From Nepenthes gracilis (lineage: Eukaryota > Streptophyta > Magnoliopsida > Caryophyllales > Nepenthaceae), in contig BSYO01000022.1 of assembly GCA_033239525.1 (NCBI GenBank), positions 7,769,947-7,833,946 on the forward strand: a stretch of 64,000 nucleotides of DNA, written 5' to 3'. The translations under genes and the position numbers were made by a program. Below are positions 12,241 through 24,769 of this stretch, one piece after another. The first letter of the stretch is position 1. The number at the start of each line of letters is the position of its first letter. The notes under the pieces were generated by a model. The model saw only the letters and a program-made list of their open reading frames with translations, was not told the origin of the DNA and did no database searches.

Positions 12241-13800
12241 ATTGCCCCAGTAATAGAAAATTGGCCTCCTTAATTTCTACCTCAGCAGTTAGGACACAAC
12301 TAGACTGTATCACACCCCCAATGTCACAACTCTTACATCATGAGCAAATAGCCGTCCGATTGCAACCCATCAAACTTTAGACTGAATTAGGTCTTGGACA
12401 GAATATGCTGTAACTAATTATTTATCAAAGACCAATGGATTTACTTGTATGAGTGAAGCTTTTTAGGTAAGAGGTTGCCAATTCCTTCATCCTTGGAAAC
12501 CTTCCACTTGTGGGAATCAATTCCCTGCAGGTCGGTACATCTCTTAGGCTTGTCTGGGCTCACATATTGTGGGTCTTAGAGTTGATTCCTTCTTTTAAAA
12601 AGTATGAATGGTTGATAATCCACTAATCAATAATTGTGAAGCTTTAACTGATCCTTGAAACTTGATCTTATTCGGGTGGTTTAGATAGTCGCTAGGCTTT
12701 GTCATCATCGTGCGCATCGTTTATGATAAAAAAATTTTAAAATTGAAATTGTTTACTCTATTAATAAAATTTAAATAAAAAATTATTTAAATCTATGAAA
12801 ATCATTCAAACAATAGAAAAATTAGCCTTAGTTTTAGTCCAATTTTTAGGGTATGAGTGGCTACATCACATCCATGTATTGCGATTCCTCCATCATGGGC
12901 AAGCAGGCATGGATGCAATTTAATTAGAATTCAGCGATACAGTTAGTTTGCCTAACATATATGGGTTTTGCTAATTAGTGTCTTTGCTGTCTCTTTTTGT
13001 TCTTTTCCATCTATTTCTTCAACCAATCGGTTTTTGTAAGGCCTTCCATAAAAATAAGGTTAACCTAAATAATTAATACGAAAAAGAATAGAATTTAAAA
13101 AAAATTAAAGTGTATATTTTTTATGGTAATACGTAACATAAAATATAAGTATAATATCAAAGATAATGATGATGGATTAACATACTTTTAATCAATAATC
13201 ATCGATTAACAATTAAGATTTTACTCATTATTGTGATATAACAAATAAATAACACAAATCATAGGATCATAAATTTTTTAAATATACATCACCATAAGAC
13301 TAACAAAAGCCTTTAAATAATATGTCATCAACCTCCACTACATTTCTAAGTCAATACCATTACATTTGAGATGAAAAGAGGATAAGGGTAAGCTAAAATG
13401 CTCAGCAAACACATCCATGAATAATATTATAGATATTAAAAGTTTTAAAAGATTGACGAAGCTCAAAGTATAATAACGTGATGGGTAAGAATACGATGAT
13501 TGTGTCAAAATCTTCATAGGAATGGCCTCGGAAATTACTTAACTTGAGAAAAGCATTGAGCAATCCTCAAACGAACTCATTACCTACAATTCTAGTTAAA
13601 GCTTACCCACAATTACAAAATTTATAAACTCATATTATGTTTCGTTTTGGAAATTACTGTTGCTTAAGTATAGATAGAAACAAAATTGTAAGAAATGTTG
13701 AAATAGAACAAAAAATAAATGGACGAATTATGTTGGGGTTGAGGGTTACTAGGTTTGGGGGTTATTGATTTACATTTAATATAAAGAGTGAGCATGTAAC
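12240..13800. repeat. Homologous segment, copy 1 (pairs with 20040-22110)
   Basis: Shared blocks include ccttggaaaccttccacttgtgggaatcaattccct, the tail tattgatttacatttaatataaa.ggtgagc.tgtaac, and a minus-strand peptide. On minus, 13400-13600 reads ..LSNFRGHSYEDFDTIIVF.., matching SNFKGHSFKDFDAVIVF in copy 2. Another minus stretch near 12490-12530 reads IDSHKWKVSKDEGIGNLLPK. These look like exon remnants of an unidentified gene or element. A ~110-bp internal block appears at 12250 and again at 12812. Confidence 0.6.
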
Positions 13801-13967
13801 CTGATGGGTCTAACTACATTGTGGGCCAACCTAAGTCCAAACTAGGCCCATCTACGGTGTAAAATCCCACTAGGATCGGAACCTAAAAGGGCCAAATGTA
13901 AGGCCCAAACATGGTAACACATAGTGAGCCGCAGGAGATAGGGACCAATCAGACTTAATAGATTGTA

Positions 13968-16782
13968 ATATACCGGTTTCCAAAACTTGAAAAATATGAG
14001 TAATTAAATCAAAATAATCGAATCGAGGTTAAAGGATATGGAAGAAATTAGATTGAAAAGCCCAGGGTTCCAAAATTGATAAATCAAGAACCGACGTTAT
14101 ATACCGTGAAAAGTTAATCCGTAAATAAAATTTAAATTTTAAATTATGATAATTATGACTTATTAAGCTAATATAATCAAAATTAGGATCTAAGGATATG
14201 AAATATTGGGTTAGAAGGATTGAAATGGGTCTTGGATGGTAAAAACGTGAAGTTTTCGCGCTGCAGGTCGACATCGGGCCTAACCCGCGCTCGACTTGTG
14301 CTCGAGCCTAGGCTTGAGCTCTAATTCCAGCATATGGGTGCATGATGCACGCTTGGAGCATGCTCGAGCGCCTGCCCACCTAATATAAGTGCCATGGGTG
14401 CTTTCTCTGTCATTTTTTGGGCTTTTCAAGAGAAATAAGAGAGAGAGAGGGAGAAGGGGAAAAGAGAGAAGGTTCGAGTCCAAATCCATGGAAAGCTAAT
14501 TAGAAAGGTGATAGATCGGGTTACGGTAAGTGCACTCATACCCACCTCTTTTATTTTCTTGCACTTTTGTCTTATTTTTGTTGGGTATCTTTATTTTGAT
14601 ACCCAATCATAGTTATATTTTGTATTACCTAGGACTTAAGTATGCAAATATATAAATTTGGTATCCAAATTTATGGATTTGATCGGTTTTTAGATAAGGC
14701 AAACCCACCCTAACTTGCACCCAGACGATTTATCCACAAATATTTGGGCTTTTGCTTGATTTGGGACTAGAATATGATTACTTATGACTTGAATTCGTTA
14801 ATTTATTAATTGGATATCCAAATTTGTAATTTTATGTGGAGATTTGTTCGAGGAAACCCTAACCCGTGCCCGGACCATTTTTAAGCTTTGATTTGGAGTT
14901 TAATACATAAAATAATTTAGGATTATAATTATCCATGCCTTGAATTTGATGAGGTACCCGTTGGATGATCAAAATTTCAAGAATTAACCGATATTTGTAT
15001 CCAAATACTGTTCACGTGCACTGTTCACGCGGGCGCTGTTCACCCGAGGATATTGAACGGTATATTGCATAATTTTTTCATGTTTAACTAATAATTATGT
15101 GATATGTATATTTGTATAAGTTCAATCGAATAATTTAGATGCTTTGGCATGTTCAATTCTGAAGAAAATTCGTATCTAAAAGCCTTTCAAATCAATCTGC
15201 TTTTCAATGGTGAGAGTTCCTTATTTTTTCAAAACCGCATGAACAGTTATGCATATATTATGAAAATGTTAATTGAATATGTTCCAAAAATCACATCCTG
15301 AATCCATTTTGAATGGATTATCGATCAGAAGCCATATAATTCTATTTGGTATAAAATGAGATTGAATTCTTAAATCCCCTATACTCCAAAGAAAAATTAT
15401 GTAAGAACCATGATCGCGTGATGACCCAAGCTTATGATGAAATATGAAAATCTATATCGAATTATGTTTATGGAAAGGAAATCTGATGATTGAGAAAATT
15501 CTATAATTAAGTGATGAACCTATGAAATGTTTTTTGGAACGGTAATCTAATTGGCTTATAAAATGTTGTCTAATAGAGTGAGAATGAAGGATTTTGTACT
15601 TAAGAATAGAATTTCCTAATGAAATAAGGAATTAAGAATTTGGACCGAGGATTATGGATAATGAGTTTTGACATGCCAAAATATTACAGTGAAAACTCAA
15701 GGATTATTCTGGCCGTATATCCGAGCCGTGTTTTATAGCGGGTGAGATTTCTTGAAATGCCTTAGTACATTATAGTGGACGATCGTTATCTGTTTTGGAA
15801 CTACTTGCAGCTGGGCTGCCGTGGCAGATCGACCTAGTCTATAAGGATTATAGGTAGACGGCTCAGTCTATAAGAATCATATGTAGACGGCCCGCCTCTG
15901 AGTCATGAATAGAAGAATATGGCTTTTAATTGTGTAGGAGTAAATACAATTCAGGTTACGATCAACAATTTCTTTGTCAATAAGGCCTATTGAACTTGGC
16001 TCCCAAACTAAATAAATCTTCAGTATAATTTGGTAACTAAGATAAGACAAATGAAATAAATTAAAGAAATTTGGAATGAACGATGAAAGTATTACTTTCT
16101 TATTCATATTTTACAATCTCAAGTGTATCCCTATTCTTCCATATATGCATTATTATGTCTTGAATATGAAAATCGCATGTCGTTTGATTTATAATGTGTC
16201 TTATTGAGTTATTAGCTCACTATTACTTCTTTTTCCTTCCAGATGAGACTCACGAGTCGATACCAGATTAGTTAAAATAAGAAGAGGGACTTGCTGGACT
16301 TTGGAAGCTTAAAATTTTAGATATGTCTAATATATCAAAATATAAATAGTCAAGTTAGATTAATTTTGTGTATTAAATTGTGACATGTTGTTATTATTAT
16401 GGATTATTGTTATACTTTCGTAAGTTTTTTACGGATCCAATTCTGCTTCCGTAATTTTGACTTTGGATTTGTTTAGGCCTAGATGGTATTTCTATTTAGA
16501 TCCAACGTATAAGTTAAGGAATACTATATTGGAGTCATGTATGATATTGCATTTGTTGATCATATGTGTGTGTTGTAGGGTAAATTTTAAAACTTGAATA
16601 TTTATATGCCTGTACAGGTTTAATTAAACAGATTGTATATATGGTTTTTGTCATATTATAGAGTAAACTCTACCAAATTTTCTATAGAATTTGATATTTT
16701 AAATTGATTGCATATTTGTCCGATTTGATTAAATATGTTTATTGATGGATGTCATTAGATAAAAATGACCCGTTCCGTCATA
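13968..16782 (+). mobile_element. Family-X long LTR, copy 1 (solo)
   Basis: Colinear with the reverse complement of 27671-30034. It shares the 5' block tggaagaaattagattgaaaagccc, a promoter-proximal region of repeated gctcgagc words (about 14290-14370), a purine-rich tract (gagagagagagggagaagggg), the gctcac..cttccagatga block at 16216-16248, and the 3' terminus gacccgttccgtca at 16768-16780. No gag or pol is attached, so I read it as a solo LTR of a long-LTR element. The 5' boundary is uncertain. The ORFs inside are not conserved between copies. Confidence 0.6.
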
Positions 16783-17571
16783 CAGCTCCTGTAACTTGAT
16801 CAATTATGATGGAGGAACCCTCCAACCTAGCGGTGACAGCCTAGCTAGTACAAACACTGCTGATGTAGATGCCTACTATTGGTAACAGTAGTCAACGGTC
16901 AGAAAAGACGCTGTTACTGCCAAGCTGTTGTCACCGCTAGCATAACCTATCGAATCACCCGTTGGTATGGTAAGGCCAATGTTAGCAATAACTATTCGCG
17001 GTCACACCACTACCATAAGATGACAATTGACATGTCGGCCATGATCGTCGCCAGAACAAACCGACGAATCTTAGCAGACACTTATCATGAGCCTTGGTGC
17101 CAATGCCATCTCTATAAATCATTACAAATGCCCTGCGCCATTGCAGGAGAAAGGTGGATCCCAAATCGGCATATAAGAGTTTAGAAAGAACCAAACTCTC
17201 TTTCGATCACACAACTCTGTCACCCACTCCAATCTAAAAAGTCGCTCCACATTGAGCACACCACCGAGCCTAATTCTCCATCAGCTCCCAAAGCTGCTTT
17301 CCGTTGAACGCAATATTGGAGCCTAGCCCTCTGTCAGCCTTCAAAGCCACTCCCTGTCAAATGCACTATCGGAACCTAACCCCTCGTCAGCTCTTAAAGC
17401 CACTCTCCATCGAGCAAATTCACGGAGCCTAATCCTCCACAAAACTCATTTTTCCTCTCATAAGTGTGTTGATACGTTTTCTTATATCCTCATATCTTTA
17501 TATCCGTTGGGAAATATTTCTAATTTGAATATCGAAGGATAAATTATGGAGTGAATCCCGCAAATCTACTG

Positions 17572-17910
17572 TTACAAACCTTTAATTATTTTCTTTTCTC
17601 ATTTTCTCCTTGGTTTGTTTGGTTTGTTTTCTTGAAGAATGCCGTTCCTGGTTTCCCGTTTTCCATTACAAGACCCCCGTTCCTGTATATATAGGCTGTT
17701 ACACGTTTAATGGAAAGGAAGGAATTATTACTCTCTTTTCTCTCTCTCTCTCTCTCTCGCCTCTGTCTCCCTCGGGTTTCCATTTTCCCTCTCCCTATTT
17801 CCCTCTTTTCCCTACTTCCCTCGCGCACTCTTCCCGTCACCCACCTCCGCTGTTCTCCCCTCCCGTTGGAATTCCAGCATCAACGCCGGCGTCACCATGG
17901 AGATCGCATC
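17572..17910. mobile_element. 339-bp insertion in the B-like LTR, flanked by 8-bp direct repeat
   Basis: The octamer atctactg occurs at 17564-17571 and 17911-17918. Removing one copy plus the insert restores colinearity with B's LTR (..aatc...tg|acctcttatt..). An 8-bp duplication is typical of hAT elements, but I see no terminal inverted repeats. It carries a CT microsatellite (about 17741-17760) and a tatatata box at 17685-17695. The overlapping open frames are low-complexity. Confidence 0.55.
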
Positions 17911-18035
17911 ATCTACTGACCTCTTATTCGTTATTTGTGGTGTACAAAATCTAGGTTAATAAAGACGGAATTCGATCCGACATAGAAGATCTAACGGCTT
18001 CCTAATCTATCCAACTAAACAAACTTCTCCTACCC

Positions 18036-20040
18036 AACCTAGCCAAATCTAAGAGAAACAAAAGGAATAACACATTCTCAAATAAAATTGGATTGTGTCA
18101 AATATTTTATCGATTAACTTTAGTCGTGTTTAGTCCTTGACATGATCTTGCTTTATTGGAGAACTTTGATACCAAAGTAAGGTGTTATATTTATATCAGA
18201 TCTTTTCGGATTAAACAATGTGCAAATTCAATGATATAATTTAAATAATATTATATTTTATTAATTTATTTATATTTGTAACCTCTATATGAAGGATATA
18301 TGAATAGAAAATCACATTAATTAAAAAAATCTATTAAATATCGTGTAGATATGCCTGTTCTTGTAAATGAGACTTTTGGCATTGACACTGGATATCAATG
18401 CTCAATGAAGCCTTATAATGGGAATGTAATAAAAAAACCCAGAAGAAGAGTAAAATATATTTCTATAAATAAATTTTAGCAACACGTAATTTACATGGGC
18501 CGGCCATGTATGCAACTTAATGATAGAATTACACTTTCTATAATTATAATTTTAAAATATAATAACAATAATTATTATCATTATAATATTTTATTAAATG
18601 ACTAATTGCTACATTATGTTTAATCTATTGTTTTAAGATTTTACAATTCTAGCATTAAAGAAAAATTTATTTCCAAGAAAGCAATGCTCCCCACAAAATC
18701 TAAGGGTGGCTTGGAACTTCTCGAAGCTTCGAGTCCTAAAGCAAGTTCCAAAGTAGCTCGTACATAGTTAAATCTCAATTTGTGGACCGTTATAAGGTAA
18801 CAATTGTCATATTTTCAAGATAATATAGTTTTGCAAGAATTCAAACAGTCATGTTGGAGATGATTTTGTGTTAACTCAAGATTAAGAACACTCATGCATG
18901 GAGTTGAGAAGGGCTACATGTCTCATAAAGATAGAGTTTCTATATTTTTAATATTGATCGTAAATTTTTAAATAAATAATTATAATTTAAAATTTTTAAA
19001 TAAAATAAAAATTAATTATTTTAAAATAGGTAAATTATAATTTCTTATTTGAAAATCTACGGTTAAGTTTGAAAGATAGAAGGGTCCATCTTCATGTTTT
19101 ATGTAGCCCTCCGAATCTCCACATGCTTGCAGAGTATACTCTCACGGGGAAATCTATTAGTTACACCACTCATTTCATATTAAGTATAGAAAAATAACTT
19201 TGATAATATATATATTTTTTCTGTAAATTATAACTAAGTAAATATTTTAAAATTATATTTGAAAATATTTAAAATTATTTTCACGGATAACTTTGTTTTT
19301 AAATGAATAGAATTTCTAAAAAATAGTAAATAGTAAAATTATTTGGTTGTAATTGATCCAACCAAATAAAATTATAAATAGTTAAATTAATAAAATTAAA
19401 ATCTTATAAAAAAAATTAAAAATTCTTAAATCCTCTACTATTTTAATATATTAAATATTAATTATTAAATTATATATAAAAAAATCTAACGACTGAGGTC
19501 GCATCACACTATTGCGTATTGCAGCCTTCCTGATTATCCATTGCATAGAGAATGAGGGGGCTGTAACACGGGAGGGCGTCGCATTTCCTCCGACGCCTTT
19601 TAGGCTGTCCGATTTTTCCTCGGACGGCTCTTGTTTTTCCTAAAAAAAGCAACAAATATATATATATATATATATATTGAAAAAATAGGGGCTGACCGAG
19701 GACAAATCGGATGGCCCCAAGGATATTGGAAGAGCTGCAATGCCTTCCCCGCTTTCCAAAAACACTAGTGCTTTACATTTTGTTATATTTCTCCACATTT
19801 TTTTAAAGGTTTGCCATCTAAGTTAATTTAATATCACTCACTAAATTTAAAGATTAACAACTCCTTTTAGAGATTTTAAACCCTAGACTAAAAAAGAGAC
19901 TTAGTTTATTGTCCTAACCTTATGGCGATAATACTGAATTATAGAAGATCGGACAATTTAAATAAAGTAAGTTAATTTCATTGAATTAAAACTGTCTAAA
20001 GAAAAAGTTCTGTGTTTTAAAAATTACGATTGTTACCCAT
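18036..20040. other. AT-rich intergenic DNA
   Basis: No coding frame is supported. It contains one foldback (19565-19760). The rest is AT-rich single-copy-looking sequence. Confidence 0.55.
19565..19760. repeat. Foldback (MITE-like) with a TA microsatellite at its centre
   Basis: The left arm ggctgtccgatttttcctcggacggctc pairs with the right arm ggctgaccgaggacaaatcggatggcccc in reverse complement. Weaker pairing extends outward (ggagggcgtcgcattt / aatgccttcc). The loop holds about 12 TA units (19652-19677). No clean target duplication was found. Confidence 0.55.
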
Positions 20041-22110
20041 CAAGCCTTAGATCGAATTGGGCCTTAGAAGAATCTGCTGTAACTAAAAATTGATAGAAGA
20101 TCAACGAATTTACATATATGAGTGCAGCTTTCAGGTAAAATGTTGCCAAGTTCATCGTCCTTGGAAACCTTCCACTTGTGGGAATCAATTCCCTATTGGT
20201 AGGTAAATGTCTTAGACTTGCTTGTGCTTATCCATCGTGGACCTTGGAGTCAATTCCTTCTTTTAAAAAGCTTAAAGGCTAGAAAATCCACCAATCAATA
20301 ATTTGTAAAGCTTAATTGACCTCTGAAACTTGATCTTATTCATGTGTTCAGAAGGTGGCTCGGTTTTTATCATCATCGTGCTCACCATCAGCAACAAAAA
20401 TTGTGAAAATCACAGTTGTTTACCCCAATAATAAAATCTAAATGTAAAAGAAAGTTATTTGAACATATGAAAGCTGCTCGAACAATAGGAAATTGGCTTC
20501 TTTTCTACCCCAATTTCTAGGGGACGAGTGGCTACCTTGCACCCACATATTGCAATGCCTCCGTCACAAGCAAGCAGCCACGGGATTGAAATCCAATGAC
20601 TACCAATGTTTTGCAAACATGAAATAAAGCATTTATTTTATACCGATACTATAATATATTGTCATTAGTGACATTTAATTTAAAGTTGTTGAAGTAATGA
20701 TGAATTTCGTCAATAAAACGAATCTTATAGAAATATTGTCTATTTCTAATCTCCAGTGAAAATAAAAAAAATTAATCCATTTATAATCTTCTACCACTTG
20801 AATTAATGGAATGTCTGATTGAAAATAATAATAGAATGTATGGGTTGTTAGGAGTTTTAATATACATATAATTATAGTATATCTTGTAATTACCTTATTT
20901 CTTCTATGAGAAAAAAAAATGATTAAAGGTATATTAGTACAGTATTATTATTTGACGTATCATGATTTTATTTTATATTTTATTTTAATCTTGAAAGAAA
21001 TATGCATATTAATTTTTTAAACCTTTGTTCTCTTTCACATCAATTATTTAGATTAAGCTTATTATCATGTGAAGCCTTGGTAGTAACCGACTCATTGACA
21101 AAATAGGATGAAGAAAAAGAAATGGCAAGGCCACTAACTAGTAAATCCCATATATGTTAGACAAACTAATTCTAATTAAATTGCATTATTGTGTGTGTGT
21201 GTGTGTGTATAATGATGATGCAATTTAATTGAAATTAATTTGTCTAACATATATGGGATTTGCTAATTAGTGGCCTTGCTGTTCCTTTTTGTTTTTTTTT
21301 TTTTTTCCACCTTTTTCTTCAATGAATTGGTTTTTATAAGGCTTCATATAAAAATAAGGTTAACCCAAATAATTAATGTGAAAGAGAACAAAGGTCAACA
21401 AAATTTAAATGCGTATTTTTATTACCGATACATAACATAAAATATAAATATAATATCCAAAATAATGAGAGATACAGTAATGTATCTTTATCAATAATCA
21501 TAAATCAACAGTCGAAATTTTACTCACTATTCTAATGTAATAAATGACACAGCATATATCATAAGAACATAAATTTTATAAATATACATTACTATAAGAA
21601 TAACAAAAGCCTTTAAATAATACATCATCAACCTCTACTTGTTTCCAATGTTAATACTATTAAATCCGAGATGAAGAGAAAGTTAACAAAGCTAAAAAGC
21701 TCATCAAATATATTTATGAACAATACAACAAATATCAAAAGCTTTAAAAGATTGGGAAAGCTCAAAAAATAATAAAATGAGGAGCACAAATACAATGACT
21801 GCGTCAAAATCCTTGAAGGAATGGCCTTTGAAATTACTTAACTCGGGCAAAACTTCAAAGTAATCCTCAAAAGAACTCATTACCCACAATTCTACTTAAA
21901 CCTTACCCACAATAACAAAATTTATAAATTCTAATATTATATTTCACCATCCCTAGTCATAATTTCGTTATGGAAATTGTTGATGCAGAAGTATAAATAG
22001 AAACAAAATTGGAAAATTTGTTGAAATAGAACAAAAAAAAAGGGATAAACTAAGTTGGGATTGAGGGTTATTGATTTACATTTAATATAAATGGTGAGCT
22101 TGTAACCATA
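20040..22110. repeat. Homologous segment, copy 2 (pairs with 12240-13800)
   Basis: Same block order as copy 1, but with about 620 bp extra at 20590-21215 that includes the left arm of a foldback. The best open piece is on minus, 21889-21704, 61 codons (MWVMSSFEDYFEVLPELSNF..). Its hydrophobic stretch DAVIVFVLLILLFFE is also recognisable in copy 1. The product is not identified. Copy 2 ends at about 22105 (..gtgagcttgtaacc), where copy 1 is interrupted by the B-like LTR. Confidence 0.6.
21045..21375. repeat. Long foldback, arms about 140 bp, GT-repeat loop
   Basis: Arm gtgaagcctt..cattgac..ggcaaggccactaactagtaaatcccatatatgttagacaaa..aattaaattgcat (21070-21185) is the near-perfect reverse complement of atgcaatttaatt..tttgtctaacatatatgggatttgctaattagtggccttgc..aaggcttcat (21218-21348). 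The loop holds (tg)n at 21192-21209. Copy 1 of the surrounding segment has only the right arm (12915-13050), so the left arm arose by inverted duplication or was lost there. Confidence 0.7.
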
Positions 22111-22695
22111 AAACTAAAACAAGCTTCTCCCACTATCATATTCCGAATCTCGATCTTGATATTTATAATTAATGAGATCATTTATAAACAAATAAATAAC
22201 TCTAAAATTTTTAAATGTAAACCTCACATTGATACTTCGACCGACCAAAATAAAATAATATAATCTAAACATGGAATTTGAATTGCTATACCTTCAGGTG
22301 GCTCTGACATCAACTAACCAATAATGTCAGAACTTATGTAACGAGTCATGTCTAAATCAAATTAGAATATCTAAACAAATATAATAAAAATCATAATCCA
22401 ACCACATCACACATCCCATGATACCATAAATATTTTAATACATAACTAATACAAAACTGAGGTTGTTTTAAACAAAATAAATCATCTAACTACTCCATTA
22501 ATCTAATCCAATTTTGAAATTGCTTTAATTGTAGCTCCTCAATCAAAACCTTACCGTTCTGCAAGTGCTCAAGCCTCTAATTTGAAAAAATTTGTGAAAA
22601 ATAGGAATCGGAGTGAGTTGAAAGCTTAGAAAGGTATACAATTTACATAGTTAAACATATAACTTGCATTAAAACATGCCAAAAGAGCAATGAAC
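22110..22695. other. No feature recognised
   Basis: AT-rich sequence with no coding frame. It leads into the 245-bp tandem array. Confidence 0.5.
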
Positions 22696-23425
22696 CAAAT
22701 TTCAATGCAATGTTATGAATTTTTGTGACAAATGTGCACAACTTATCAATTTTTTTTTATGTTCTTATTTAAATCCATGCCATATAATCAATACACAAAT
22801 ATGCAGAATCTTAGGGATTAAGAGTTAGTAGGGCCTTATCGATTAAATGAGTGAATAATTAAAATTCAGGTTATATTTATTTTTACACAATCAAAGGCCT
22901 TATACTACTATTTAAGACTTATAGGTAGGCCTTGTAGGAACAAATTTCAGTGCAGTGTTATGAATTTTCATGACAAATGTGTATAACTTATTAATTTTAT
23001 TTTATATTTTTATTTAGATTTATATCATATAATCCATATTCAAATATGCAGAATCTTAGGGATCAAGGATCAATAGGATACTATCGAATAAATAAGCGGA
23101 TAATTAAAACTCGGGTTATATTTATTTCTACACAACTAAAACCCTTATGCTACTATTCAAGACTCATAGGTAGGCCATGTAGAATCAAATTTCAATGCAA
23201 TGTTATGAATTTTCATTACAAATATGTACAACTTATCAAATTTTTTTTTTATTCTTATTTAAATCATGCCATATAATCCATACTCAAATATATAAAATCT
23301 TAGGGACCAAGGGTTAGTAGGGCCTTGTTGACTAAATGAGAAATAATTAAAACTTGAGTTATATTTATTTCTATACAACTAAATGTCTTACATTACTATT
23401 CAAAATCCATAGATAGGTTATCGTA
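22696..23425. repeat. Tandem array, three copies of a 245-bp unit
   Basis: The anchor word caaatttca.tgca.tgttatgaat starts at 22696, 22941 and 23186, exactly 245 bp apart. Each unit continues through atgcagaatcttaggga.., taattaaa.ct..gttatatttattt and cttataggtaggcc. The copies differ by scattered substitutions. The array ends within the third unit near 23425. It is noncoding. Confidence 0.8.
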
Positions 23426-23730
23426 CATATAACCCTATAGATGGGGATGAATATCGCTTTCACCTAGGGATGGTAAGTTCAAACATCGATTATCACTATA
23501 ATATACTAATGCATGCTATAATATTCCACCTGCTGAACTGATTATAATGGTCTAATATTTAAACATATGAAAACTCTACATAATTCTTATATTTTTCTCA
23601 TTTTGAAAAATATCTTTAATTCTTTAATATATTATAGAGTTTTTCTTTAAATTTCATTAATTTCTTTACATGCATTATATAAGATTTATACAGAAATTTA
23701 ATTATGACAATTTAAAGTATATAATAGCGG

Positions 23731-24751
23731 TAATACATCCCTAATGTTTGAGTTGTGATATGGATTAGTAAGCTATTTGATCTTTCACCGGGGGGAGGGG
23801 GTAAAATTAGAGCGGATTTGGTCTCCGTCGCTACTAACCTGGAACCTGCACACCACAAATTATAAATAAGAGGTCAAAAGATTGGCGTGACTTACTTTTC
23901 GATTTATCCATTGACATTTAAGTTAGAAATATTTCTAACATAATAAAAAGATGTAAAGAAAATGAGAAAGAATATAGTAATGCATATTTGTGGGGATTGA
24001 GAGAGGAGGCCTGAGCTCTTGTGGAGTGCTTGACGAGGAGTGACTTAGAGATGCGAAGGTTTGAACTCTGATGTTATGCACTCAGTGAGTGGCTCATTAG
24101 ATTACACTTGACGGGGAGTGACTTTGTGAGAAGGAGAAATAGTTGTGTAAGGAAAGAGAGTTTGGTTCTTTTTTTGGCTCTTAAGTCTTGCTAGGGGGTG
24201 GCTTTTTCACTGGGAATTGCTCGATCAATTATCCCAAGAAGGGTGAAGAAATTTATAGTGCTTTGCGGAGAATGATTTAGCGTCAAGGCAAATGATAGGT
24301 GTTCCACTAGGATTCGTTGGCCGTTAAGGCATTAATGGGAGCCTTCGTGTTAGATGTCGTCTTGTGGCGGTGACATGACCGTGGCTGTGGTAGCCGACAG
24401 GGTCAGGTCTTTTTTCGTGTGGGTTGGCCGGATTGTCATTAGTTAGTGGGTACGGCGATTCTCCATGGTTGAACACCATCACCATTGGCTGAGACCCATT
24501 GTGTTGGCGTCTTTTGCACTGGCATCTTCTTGTTGCTATGGTGGAGAGCAGACTTTGTTGGGATTGGTTGAGTTGTAAAGGCTACCCCTTGAGGTTAGGC
24601 CATTGGTCCTCATTGGCCTTGCACATAGCAGACGAGCTGGTTGGATGGTTTCTGGGCCTTACTTTGCATTGGGTTTCGCATGTTAATGGGTTGGCTGTCG
24701 GACCGTCCCCTGTCACGATTGGATCTACCTATGTCGTGGTTGGACCCATCA
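23731..24751 (-). repeat. 3' LTR of element B
   Basis: It aligns with 36957-37685 through long blocks (gaccaaatccgctc region, ggggagtgactttgtgagaaggag, gaagaaatttatagtgc). On minus it begins TGATGGGTCCAACC (24751) and ends ..gatgtatta (23731), the final CA eroded to TA. The TATA box on minus is at 24251-24257. No target duplication can be tested because the other LTR has lost its outer end. Confidence 0.75.
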
Positions 24752-24768
24752 CTAACCCCCTATATTGG
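24752..24768 (-). promoter_or_regulatory. Polypurine tract of element B
   Basis: On minus: CCAATATAGGGGGTTAG directly followed by the LTR start TGATGGG. Confidence 0.7.
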
Positions 24769-24769
24769 G

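Larger units (their letters stand above)
13803..18035 (+). repeat. Solo LTR related to element B, split by two insertions
   Basis: It starts TGATGGGTCTAACTACA at 13803, matching the start of B's LTR read on its own strand (TGATGGGTCCAACCACGA). It resumes at 16783 after an X LTR. It contains a TATA box (ctataaat, about 17110), then blocks found in B's LTRs: gaaccaaactctcttt..acacaact, gaaatatttctaa.tt.aat.tc.a.ggataaat, gacctcttatt...atttgtggtgt.ca. The 3' end is near 18035 and poorly defined. No internal coding region adjoins it. Without its insertions it is about 1.1 kb, like B's 1.02-kb LTR. Confidence 0.55.

Noticed and set aside
17586..17954. Ser/Leu- or Arg/Glu-rich ORFs on both strands
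   Set aside because: Produced by the CT/GA microsatellite inside the 339-bp insertion.
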